Source of the DNA: JAGVSR01 sp963825555
Lineage (GTDB): Bacteria; Pseudomonadota; Alphaproteobacteria; Rhizobiales; Hyphomicrobiaceae
Direction: 5' to 3'
Assembly (NCBI GenBank): GCA_963825555.1
Contig: CAWGTZ010000022.1
Span: forward strand, 158,277 to 222,276
Length of the DNA: 64,000 nucleotides
The notes under the pieces were generated by a model that searched no databases, was not told the origin of the DNA, and saw only the letters and a program-made list of their open reading frames with translations. Of the stretch, positions 1-6,692 are shown in pieces. The position numbers were made by a program, and so were the translations under genes. Every line of letters begins with the position of its first letter. Position 1 is the stretch's first letter.

Positions 1-980
1 TAGGCCCGCGAATAATCGCGTGCGGCTGGACAGCTGCTTTTCGGATCGAGCGGCGCAGGGTCCTCGGCATGCCGGGCGTTGTGCAGGTTGATGCGGCCCT
101 CCCACGTGAAGGCCGTACCGTGGCGTCCGTTCCGAGTCGGCATCACGCAGTCGAACATGTCGATGCCGCGCCGCACGCTTTCGATCAGATCCTGCGGCGT
201 GCCTACGCCCATCAGATAGCGTGGTCTATCCGAAGGCAGATGCGGCAGCACCTCTTCCAGAGTGGCGACCATTGCATCGTGGCCTTCGCCGACGGCAAGG
301 CCGCCCACCGCGTAGCCGGGGAAATCCATTTCCACGAGAGCCTTTGCGGAATATTGGCGCAACTCCTTGTCGATCCCGCCCTGAACGATGGCAAACAGAG
401 CCTGTCCAGGCTTTGCCCCGCCGAGCACCAACTGCTGCTCGAAGGCACGCTTTGACCGCTCCGCCCAGCGCAGCGAGAGTTCCATCGCCCGCTGAACCTC
501 CTTGCGATCGGCGGGCAACTCGATGCACTCGTCGAACTGCATCTGTATATCCGAGCCGAGCAGGCACTGGATCTCGATGGAGCGCTCCGGGCTCAGCATG
601 TGCCTGGAACCGTCGATGTGCGACTGGAATTGCGCACCCTCCTCCGTGATCTTGCGGATGGTGGCAAGGCTCATCACCTGAAAGCCCCCGGAGTCGGTCA
701 GTATGGGACCGTCCCAACGCATGAACTTGTGCAAGCCGCCCAGCCGCGCGATGCGTTCCGCACCCGGCCGCAGCATCAAGTGATAAGTGTTGCCGAGGAT
801 GATATCGGCGCCGGCCTCTCGCACCTGTTCGGGATAGAGCGCCTTGACGGTCGCGACCGTGCCGACCGGCATGAAGGCGGGCGTGCGGATGGTCCCGCGG
901 GGCGTAGCGATCTCGCCGAGCCGCGCGTTCCCATCCTGTTTCAAGAGGCGATAGCCGAAAATTCCGGTTTCTTGGTCCAT
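1..980 (-). CDS. tgt: Queuine/preQ1 tRNA-ribosyltransferase, 3' end cut off by window edge
   Basis: Exchanges guanine-34 for preQ1 in GUN-anticodon tRNAs, in the queuosine pathway. About 326 codons are visible from the ATG at 980 to the window edge; the family is about 375-380 residues, so about 50 are missing. Catalytic elements are intact: DSGGFQV (Asp96), the GGLAVGEG substrate loop, and FDCVMPTRNGRHG carrying the nucleophilic Asp. The usual zinc motif CxCxxC just before YSRA instead reads S-S-C-P-A-A-R, so two of the three cysteine ligands are missing (see findings). It lies 10 nt downstream of queA on the same strand, so both sit in one transcript. The function call is secure; the effect of the altered zinc site is unknown. 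Confidence 0.96.
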   Translation of the reverse strand, partial: MDQETGIFGYRLLKQDGNARLGEIATPRGTIRTPAFMPVGTVATVKALYPEQVREAGADIILGNTYHLMLRPGAERIARLGGLHKFMRWDGPILTDSGGFQVMSLATIRKITEEGAQFQSHIDGSRHMLSPERSIEIQCLLGSDIQMQFDECIELPADRKEVQRAMELSLRWAERSKRAFEQQLVLGGAKPGQALFAIVQGGIDKELRQYSAKALVEMDFPGYAVGGLAVGEGHDAMVATLEEVLPHLPSDRPRYLMGVGTPQDLIESVRRGIDMFDCVMPTRNGRHGTAFTWEGRINLHNARHAEDPAPLDPKSSCPAARDYSRA

Positions 981-990
981 GGCGCCGCCT

Positions 991-2076
991 CTAGCGCGTT
1001 TCTGCGGCCGGGAACAGCAGACACGCATCCCCGTAGGAATAGAACCGGTATCCGGAGCGAATGGCATGGGCATAGGCATCCCGCATGGTGTCTAGTCCAG
1101 ACAGGGCCGATACCAACATGAACAGCGTGGAGCGCGGCAGGTGGAAGTTCGTCATCAGAGCATCGACGGCCTTCCAGCGGTAGCCGGGCGTGATGAAAAT
1201 CGAGGTCTCCCCCGACCAGGCCTGGAGGGTTCCGTCCTCGCGCGCCGCACTTTCAAGCGTCCGCAGTGCGGTCGTGCCGACGGCCACGACCCGACCACCC
1301 TGCGCGCGTACTGCGTTCAGGGCCTTGGCCGTCTCCGCAGAGATCTCGCCCCACTCGGAATGCATCTGATGGCCGGACGTATCCTCCGCCTTCACGGGCA
1401 GGAACGTGCCAGCACCGACATGCAGCGTGACCAGATGGCGGGAGAGACCGCGGTTATCGATCTTCTCCATCAGGCGCGGCGTGAAGTGCAGACCCGCCGT
1501 GGGAGCCGCGACTGCACCGTCGCGGGCGGCGAACATGGTCTGATAGCTCTTCCGGTCCGTTTCGTCGGGCGGACGCTTGAGAGCGATATAGGGTGGCAGA
1601 GGCATTTCGCCGATGGCGGCGATCGCCTCGTCGAGCGCTGAGCCTGCAAGATCGAAGGAGAGTTCCACTTCGCCTCCCTCGAACTTGGCTGCCACCGTCG
1701 CATCGAGCGCAACCCTGGCGCCGCTCGCGCTCATGCGCCCGAATCGGACGAGATCGCCCGGCTCCAACCGCTTGGCCGGGCGCGCGAACGCCCGCCAGCG
1801 CCCGGCATCAACCCGCTTGATGAGATTGAACGCCACCTTTGCGGCCGTCGGCCCGCGCAGGCGCACGCCTTCGAGTGCCGCGGGTATGACGCGCGTATCG
1901 TTGAACACGAGCGCATCGCCGGCCTGAAGCAGATCCGGAAGGTCGAGCACGCCGCGATCGAGAAACAGCCCTTTGGCCGCGTTGACTACGAGCAGCCGTG
2001 CACTGTCCCGCGGGTTCGCGGGATGCAACGCGATGCGGTCTTCCGGCAACTCGAAATCGAACAGGTCTGTCCGCAT
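991..2076 (-). CDS. queA: S-adenosylmethionine:tRNA ribosyltransferase-isomerase
   Basis: Transfers the ribosyl moiety of SAM to preQ1-modified tRNA to make epoxyqueuosine, directly after Tgt. The 361 residues are the usual family length. The N-terminus MRTDLFDFELPEDRIALHPA and the internal stretches NDTRVIPAALEG, PTAGLHFTP and TNFHLPRSTL are family hallmarks. It lies 10 nt upstream of tgt and 25 nt downstream of the DUF423 gene on the same strand, which fits a queA-tgt operon. No oddities seen. Confidence 0.98.
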   Translation of the reverse strand: MRTDLFDFELPEDRIALHPANPRDSARLLVVNAAKGLFLDRGVLDLPDLLQAGDALVFNDTRVIPAALEGVRLRGPTAAKVAFNLIKRVDAGRWRAFARPAKRLEPGDLVRFGRMSASGARVALDATVAAKFEGGEVELSFDLAGSALDEAIAAIGEMPLPPYIALKRPPDETDRKSYQTMFAARDGAVAAPTAGLHFTPRLMEKIDNRGLSRHLVTLHVGAGTFLPVKAEDTSGHQMHSEWGEISAETAKALNAVRAQGGRVVAVGTTALRTLESAAREDGTLQAWSGETSIFITPGYRWKAVDALMTNFHLPRSTLFMLVSALSGLDTMRDAYAHAIRSGYRFYSYGDACLLFPAAETR

Positions 2077-2101
2077 ACCCTGGCTTTCGCTCTAGCTGTG
2101 G

Positions 2102-2494
2102 CTAGCTACGCCACCAGTCGATCGAGGCCGCGACCGCCACAAGGATCCAGGCGAATATGGTGAGACTGCCCCCGATCGGCGCGGCCATGGGAAAGAGCTG
2201 GCCGATCTCGAAGCCCTTCAACGCGATATCGCCCGAAAATAGGGCCACGCCGAGAAGCATGACGCGGGCCGCAACGCGCCACCATCCGGGCGCATTAGCC
2301 GAGCGCGCGGCCCACGCCGAGATCGCGAGGACAGCCACCGCATGCACCATCGCCATCTGCGCCGCACTCGCCATGGCGGGCGTCGGCACCCGGTGTGCTG
2401 CCACGGCAGCGAGTGCCACTCCCGCAGCCCCCAGCAAGCCCGCAGCCGCGGCCAGTCCCAGATCGGCACGTGGCGTGTCGTCGAAGCGGCTCAT
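2102..2494 (-). CDS. DUF423 family small inner-membrane protein
   Basis: A 130-residue hydrophobic protein with about four predicted membrane helices. It has the DUF423 (YgdD-like) features: an N-terminal Gly/Ala-rich helix (LGAAGVALAAVAAH), a conserved QMAMVHAVAVL stretch, a VALFSGDIALKG segment, and the APIGGSLTIFAWILVA helix near the C-terminus. The molecular function of this family is unknown. It lies between the cytosolic cyclophilin and queA on the same strand and is probably co-transcribed with them; the conserved position does not by itself link it to queuosine. Confidence 0.85.
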   Translation of the reverse strand: MSRFDDTPRADLGLAAAAGLLGAAGVALAAVAAHRVPTPAMASAAQMAMVHAVAVLAISAWAARSANAPGWWRVAARVMLLGVALFSGDIALKGFEIGQLFPMAAPIGGSLTIFAWILVAVAASIDWWRS

Positions 2495-2544
2495 CCCTTG
2501 CAGCTCCCGGCCTCAAAGACCTCGATGATCGCTCTTCCTGCGTC

Positions 2545-3021
2545 TCACGCCGCGTCGGCGGCGACGCGGACGGTGATCATCTTGTCCGGGTTGCGCGGGG
2601 GCTCGCCGCGCGCCAGCTTGTCGACCGCTTCCATCCCCTCGATGACCTTGCCCCAGACGGTGTATTGCCGGTCGAGGAACGTGGCGTCGCCGAAGCAAAT
2701 GAAGAACTGGCTGTTGGCCGAGTTGGGATCCGATGCGCGCGCCATCGAACACACGCCACGCATGTGTGGCTCGTTATTGAATTCCGCCGGCAGGTTCCCA
2801 TGCTTCGACCCGCCAGTGCCGCGTCCATGAGGACAGCCCGTCTGTGCCATGAAGCCGTCGATTACCCGGTGGAACACGATCCCGTCATAGAACTTCTCCC
2901 GAGCGAGTTGCTTGATGCGCGCAACGTGCTGGGGCGCCAGGTCGGGCCTCAGTTCGATGGTCACCGTGCCCTGGCTCGTCTCGATGATGAGGGTATTTTC
3001 GGGATCTTTGATGTCGGCCAT
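2545..3021 (-). CDS. ppiB: Cytosolic cyclophilin-type peptidyl-prolyl cis-trans isomerase
   Basis: Catalyses cis-trans isomerisation of prolyl bonds. The 158-residue protein is a single cyclophilin domain with the active-site motif FHRVIDGFMAQTG and the core NSANSQFFICFGD. I start it at the ATG at 3021 (MADIKDPENTL): the reading frame stays open upstream to 3096, but that part overlaps the previous gene and is not cyclophilin-like. There is no signal peptide, so it is cytoplasmic. It is a clear paralogue of the adjacent gene at 3086-3673, which carries a lipoprotein signal, so the two probably arose by tandem duplication and serve different compartments. Confidence 0.95.
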   Translation of the reverse strand: MADIKDPENTLIIETSQGTVTIELRPDLAPQHVARIKQLAREKFYDGIVFHRVIDGFMAQTGCPHGRGTGGSKHGNLPAEFNNEPHMRGVCSMARASDPNSANSQFFICFGDATFLDRQYTVWGKVIEGMEAVDKLARGEPPRNPDKMITVRVAADAA

Positions 3022-3085
3022 GTCGCGGCTGTCTCCGTGTTCGGGTATGTCAAAACGTGATTGGCGAATGCTCTGGCGGGCGGGG

Positions 3086-3673
3086 CTAAGTCGCATTCGA
3101 TGCGATATAGGCCTTTACGATCTTATCCGGATTGGAAGGCGGTTCGCCCTTGGCGATCTTGTCCACGGCAGGCATGCCGTCGATCACCTGGCCCCACACC
3201 GTGTATTGCCCATTGAGGTTCGGCGCATGGGTGAAGCAAATGAAGAACTGGCTGTTGGCTGAGTTGGGGCTTGACGAACGCGCCGCGCCCACCGTGCCGC
3301 GCTCGAATGGCGTGGGGGTGAACTCGGCCGGCAGATCCGGATATTTTGATCCGCCCATGCCGGTGCCGGTGGGGTCGCCCGTCTGGGCCATGAAGCCCGC
3401 AATGACGCGATGGAAGATGAGTCCGTTATAGAAGCCTTCATTGGCGAGTTGCTTGACGCGCGCAACGTGCTGCGGCGCCAGATCCGGCCGCAGCTTGATC
3501 TTCACGGTTCCGGTCGTCAGTTCGAGGACAAGTGTGTTCTCAGCGTCGCTCCCGGCCGCCGGAGCGGGTGCTCCGCCGCCACCTGGTGCCGTGATCTCCG
3601 TCGTCGTGGAGTTGCCGCAGCCGGCGAGACCGAAGGCGAGAAGCGCCATCGAAAAGAAAGTGGTGAGACGCAT
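3086..3673 (-). CDS. Cyclophilin-type peptidyl-prolyl isomerase, predicted lipoprotein
   Basis: A 195-residue cyclophilin with an N-terminal lipoprotein signal: MRLTTFFSMALLAFGLAGC gives a lipobox ending at Cys19. A Gly/Pro/Ala linker follows, then the PPIase domain from about residue 47, with FHRVIAGFMAQTGDPTGTG and NSANSQFFICFTH. It probably acts as a membrane-anchored folding factor on the periplasmic side. It is upstream of, and co-directional with, the cytosolic paralogue at 2545-3021, with about 64 nt between them. The motif core looks intact. Confidence 0.94.
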   Translation of the reverse strand: MRLTTFFSMALLAFGLAGCGNSTTTEITAPGGGGAPAPAAGSDAENTLVLELTTGTVKIKLRPDLAPQHVARVKQLANEGFYNGLIFHRVIAGFMAQTGDPTGTGMGGSKYPDLPAEFTPTPFERGTVGAARSSSPNSANSQFFICFTHAPNLNGQYTVWGQVIDGMPAVDKIAKGEPPSNPDKIVKAYIASNAT

Positions 3674-3828
3674 GGGGCGCTTCCGTCCTTGCTTTTTTCT
3701 ATTCCGCTTAGGTGACTGGGCAGGTCAATCTTATGAACGGCCCAGCGTTGCGTGGCGCCGTTATGGCGGCTCGGCGGGGCCGAGGCAAGAGCATGTGGCT
3801 CGGCGGCCAACCGCGCCGGCCGGCGCCG

Positions 3829-4230
3829 TCAGACCGTTGACGAGGGGTGGGAGCGGGATCCCCGGGCCCGTCCGCCCGCGGGCGCCTCGGCCTTCCCACC
3901 TTCAGGCTGTGGACCCGGCGGCTGAAGCCGGCGCGGCAAGTCCTGCACGACCCCAGCAGGCGAAACTTCGACGCCCTCGGCCAACAGGCGCTGCCTCTGC
4001 TCGGCGGCGCGCGCATGCCGTCCAATGGCCCCGCCGCCGGCAACCACGCGATGCCATGGCACGGTGGTCCGTTCCGTGTCGGTCAGACGATCGAGCATGT
4101 GCTGCAATGCGCGAACAGACAGGCCCGTCGCCTCGGAAAGCCGGTCGAACGTCGTGACCTGGCCCGGGACCAAGGCACTGATCAGGCCAAAGACCCCAGA
4201 CCGTTGCCGCGGATCAAGCGATCCCGGCAT
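3829..4230 (-). CDS. Alkyltransferase-like (ATL/MGMT-family) DNA-binding protein
   Basis: A 133-residue protein related to O6-methylguanine-DNA methyltransferases. The segment from VPGQVTTFDRLSEATGLS through the active-site region TVPWHRVVAGGGAIGRHA aligns with the MGMT fold, but the nucleophilic Cys of PCHRV is Trp59 here (PWHRV). This defines alkyltransferase-like proteins, which bind O6-alkylguanine without repairing it and hand lesions to nucleotide excision repair. Residues from about 100 onward are a Pro/Gly/Arg-rich tail that looks disordered and is not part of the fold. It starts 2 nt after the coaD stop, so they are probably co-transcribed. uvrA lies 13 kb away, which fits but does not prove a repair role. 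Confidence 0.85.
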   Translation of the reverse strand: MPGSLDPRQRSGVFGLISALVPGQVTTFDRLSEATGLSVRALQHMLDRLTDTERTTVPWHRVVAGGGAIGRHARAAEQRQRLLAEGVEVSPAGVVQDLPRRLQPPGPQPEGGKAEAPAGGRARGSRSHPSSTV

Positions 4231-4232
4231 GG

Positions 4233-4739
4233 TCAGCTCTCCTTGCGTGCCGCTTTGGCCGCGAGACGCTTGGCCACCGCCTTGGAGACGAACGGGGCCG
4301 CATCGCCCCCCATCAGCGCGACGGCGCGCACCAGGTTTGCCGCGATATGGCGTACGTTCGGAGACGCGGCCACAAACACGGTTTCGACGCCGGGCGCCAT
4401 TTCGCCGTTCATGCCCGCCATCTGCATTTCATAGTCGAAATCCGTGCCGTCCCGCAGCCCCCGGAAGATGATGCGCGCGTCATGCGCCCGGGCCGCGTCC
4501 ACCGCCAGGCCCTGGAACGTCACGATCGAAATCTTTGTCCCGGTGGTCTTGGCTATCGCCAGCGTCTCGGCCTCCAGCATCTCCACCCGCTCACCCGCCG
4601 TGAACAGGGGAGCCTTGCCGGGATTGGTCCCGATGCCGATGACGAGGCCGTCCACCAGCCGGCAGGCCCGCGCAATAACGTCGGTATGCCCGTGGGTGAC
4701 TGGGTCGAAGGAGCCCGAATAGAAGCCGATGCGCGTCAT
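4233..4739 (-). CDS. coaD: Phosphopantetheine adenylyltransferase
   Basis: Transfers AMP from ATP to 4'-phosphopantetheine, the penultimate step of coenzyme A synthesis. From the ATG at 4739 it is 168 residues, the usual length (MTRIGFYSGSFDPVTHGHTD). An alternative ATG at 4748 would add MLA; I prefer the family-like start, although neither has a clear ribosome-binding site. The nucleotide-binding H-x-G-H appears in PVTHGH, and GLRDGTDFDYEMQMAGMN is the substrate-binding region. It leads the minus-strand run into the ATL gene. Confidence 0.96.
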   Translation of the reverse strand: MTRIGFYSGSFDPVTHGHTDVIARACRLVDGLVIGIGTNPGKAPLFTAGERVEMLEAETLAIAKTTGTKISIVTFQGLAVDAARAHDARIIFRGLRDGTDFDYEMQMAGMNGEMAPGVETVFVAASPNVRHIAANLVRAVALMGGDAAPFVSKAVAKRLAAKAARKES

Positions 4740-4804
4740 GGCGAGCATCTAGCCCGGAGCCATGCCGCGCCGCAAGGCCGGCCCGTGCGCCAGAGTGAAC
4801 AAAT

Positions 4805-4833
4805 GAAAAGAGCCCGCCGGGCGGGCGGGCTCT
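4805..4833 (-). terminator. Rho-independent-type terminator downstream of the ompW-like gene
   Basis: Perfect 10-bp arms AGAGCCCGCC (4809-4818) and GGCGGGCTCT (4824-4833) enclose a 5-nt loop. On the minus strand the stem is followed by CTTTTCATTT. It lies about 30 nt beyond the stop codon of the ompW-like gene and upstream of coaD, so it should separate the two transcripts. Confidence 0.7.
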
Positions 4834-4862
4834 TCTCTGAGAGAGAGGTACGGTTATCAGGC

Positions 4863-5540
4863 TTACTTCATCGGAACCGCTTCGGCGGTGCGGCTGCCGA
4901 AGATGTCCGAGAGGTTGAAGCGGTAGCCGAGGCCGACCGAGAAGATCCAGGGGTCCAGGTCGATTCAAAGTCGGCAATCGCCGCACCACGAACGTTCACG
5001 TCGTGATCGATCCAGGTCTTCTTGACGTCGGCATTCAAATACCAGCCCTGACCGATCTCCACATCAACGCCAGCTTGCAGCGTGAAACCCAGAGCGTCGT
5101 CGATCTCCAGCGTTCCACCTAGTTTGGACGATCTCGTCGAAGGGAGCGATGTACTGAACGCCAGCGCCAACATAAGGCTTGAATCCGCCCATGTTGTCGA
5201 AATGGTACTGTAGCGTCAGCGCCGGCGGGAAAATCCAGAAGTCGGCGACGTCGCCTACGCCGGCCAACTCTGCCTGATGCTTGGCAAAGCAGCAGAAGAG
5301 TTCCACGGCCACGTTCTTCGTGAAGAAGTAGGACAGCGTCAGGGTCGGAATGACCTCTGTGCTGACGTCCAGGCCGGGAAGAGTGCTGTCCACATCAGGG
5401 TTCACGACCGTCCCCTGAACGCGAACCATGAAGTCCCCGCTGTAGTCGCCGGCAGAGGCTGGAACGGCTGTTCCTGCAAAGACGACCGCCATGGCCAATC
5501 CGGCCGCCCACGCTTTGATACCCATCCCAGTCTTGATCAT
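4863..5540 (-). pseudogene. ompW: OmpW-family outer membrane protein, interrupted by two frameshifts
   Basis: A signal peptide (MIKTGMGIKAWAAGLAMA...PASA) is followed by OmpW-like barrel sequence: DFMVRVQGTVVNPD, STEVIPTLTLSYFFTKNVAVELF, PPALTLQYHF and FKPYVGAGVQYIAPFDEIVQ. Around 5117 the frame must change by one base to continue as LGGTLEIDDALGFTLQAGVD and WYLNADVKKTWIDHDV. Around 4962 it must change back to continue as DLDPWIFSVGLGYRFNLSD and end at the TAA at 4863-4865. The net shift is zero, and the restored protein would be about 225 residues. It is either a recent pseudogene or has two indel errors. OmpW proteins are 8-stranded barrels for small hydrophobic molecules. Three FNR-like boxes lie upstream. 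Confidence 0.85.
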
Positions 5541-5717
5541 GTGTCAGTCCCCTATCAAACGGCTCGGCGGCAAACGTCTCCCCACCAGCGGGCCATTCCT
5601 GAGACCTATCCATACGTCTGCGCAAAGATTCTCCCAGCACCGCCTTCGCCCAACCTCTGACGCATATCAGCAACTTGCGGTCCGGCACCGCAGTGTTGCA
5701 GCAGGGATACGCAAAGT

Positions 5718-5815
5718 TTGACGTCGGTCAATTTGACGTGCGTCAGATCCTGCAGTGCGACCAAAGGAGGGGCCGCCTTGGTGCCGCACCTCAAGCAGAC
5801 ATTGATGTTTGTCAA
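5718..5815. promoter_or_regulatory. Three FNR/FixK-type palindromes between ompW and a Crp/Fnr gene
   Basis: TTGACgtcgGTCAA at 5718-5731 is a perfect dyad. TTGACgtgcGTCAG at 5733-5746 follows one base later, and TTGATgtttGTCAA lies at 5802-5815. All match the TTGAY-N4-RTCAA pattern bound by FNR/FixK/Dnr-type regulators. They sit in the 350-bp intergenic region shared by the ompW-like gene (minus) and the Crp/Fnr gene at 5891 (plus), so they could control both and allow autoregulation. That this particular regulator binds them is inference. No other gene is seen in 5541-5890. Confidence 0.75.
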
Positions 5816-5890
5816 TGCTCCACCCCGGCGAAGCGCAGACCGTGATCCCGACACCAGCGGGGCGTTGAGCCCCCGATTCGGGATTACCCC

Positions 5891-6652
5891 ATGACCCTCA
5901 AAGACCGAGAAAAGCCATTGGCTGCCTCCAGATCGTCTGCGGCCACACCTGCCGCGCGCACCGCCGGCGGCTTCCTCGCCCGCCTCAATCCCCAGCAGGT
6001 TCAGGCAACCTCGCTCAAGCTGCGCCAGCGCCAGCGGATCGCACTCGCACCGGCCCAGGACGACCTGTTGTTTGCCGTGCAGTCGGGCATCATGGTCGCC
6101 AGGGCAGAGATGGCACATAGCGACGCCCGCTTCCTCGGCCTCTATTTTCCCGGCGACGTGATCGCACCAGCCGCCGTGCCCTGCTTCTCCGAGCGCGCGC
6201 TCACAGCCGCTGTCCCCTCAGATGTTCTGCGTTTCAAGAGCAAGGCCCTCGCCCGGGCGATGAGCGAGGATGCCGACCTTCTGATGGCCTACGAACGCCA
6301 GCGCGACCGCCAACTGGCACGCACCTCCGTACATGCAAGCGCGCTTGCCACCCTGGAAGGGCCGCAGCGGCTGGCCGCCTTCCTGATTGAGATGGCCCTT
6401 GAACTCGGGATTCCATCCGGTCCCACAGTGGCGATCGAATTGCCGATCTCGCGAACGGAGATTGCTCAATATCTGGCGCTCAACGCCGATACGTTGTCGC
6501 GTCTCATGTCGCGGTTCAAGGCCGACGGCTACATCAGCCAGAAGAGCCGGCACCAGATCACGCTGCGCGACTGGCGCGCGATTGCGGATCTGTGCCCAAT
6601 CACCCCGGCGCTCTTGGCTCTGGACCGCAACCGGCCATCGCCCCTCTCATGA
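5891..6652 (+). CDS. Crp/Fnr family transcriptional regulator
   Basis: A 253-residue regulator. Residues about 30-150 look like a cyclic-nucleotide-binding-type sensory domain (GLYFPGDVIAP), followed by a long dimerisation helix and a C-terminal winged helix with LPISRTEIAQYLALNADTLSR and LMSRFKADGYI, which is the FixK/Dnr recognition-helix layout (R-x-E-I-A...T-x-S-R). There is no N-terminal FNR-type cysteine cluster, so it is unlikely to sense oxygen through an iron-sulfur centre. The N-terminal 30 residues are Ala/Ser/Arg-rich. Three FNR-like boxes lie 75-175 nt upstream, between this gene and the divergent ompW-like gene. Confidence 0.88.
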   Translation: MTLKDREKPLAASRSSAATPAARTAGGFLARLNPQQVQATSLKLRQRQRIALAPAQDDLLFAVQSGIMVARAEMAHSDARFLGLYFPGDVIAPAAVPCFSERALTAAVPSDVLRFKSKALARAMSEDADLLMAYERQRDRQLARTSVHASALATLEGPQRLAAFLIEMALELGIPSGPTVAIELPISRTEIAQYLALNADTLSRLMSRFKADGYISQKSRHQITLRDWRAIADLCPITPALLALDRNRPSPLS

Positions 6653-6692
6653 GCCGCTAATTCGAGCGATGTGAGCCTGAAAGGCAGGCCCC

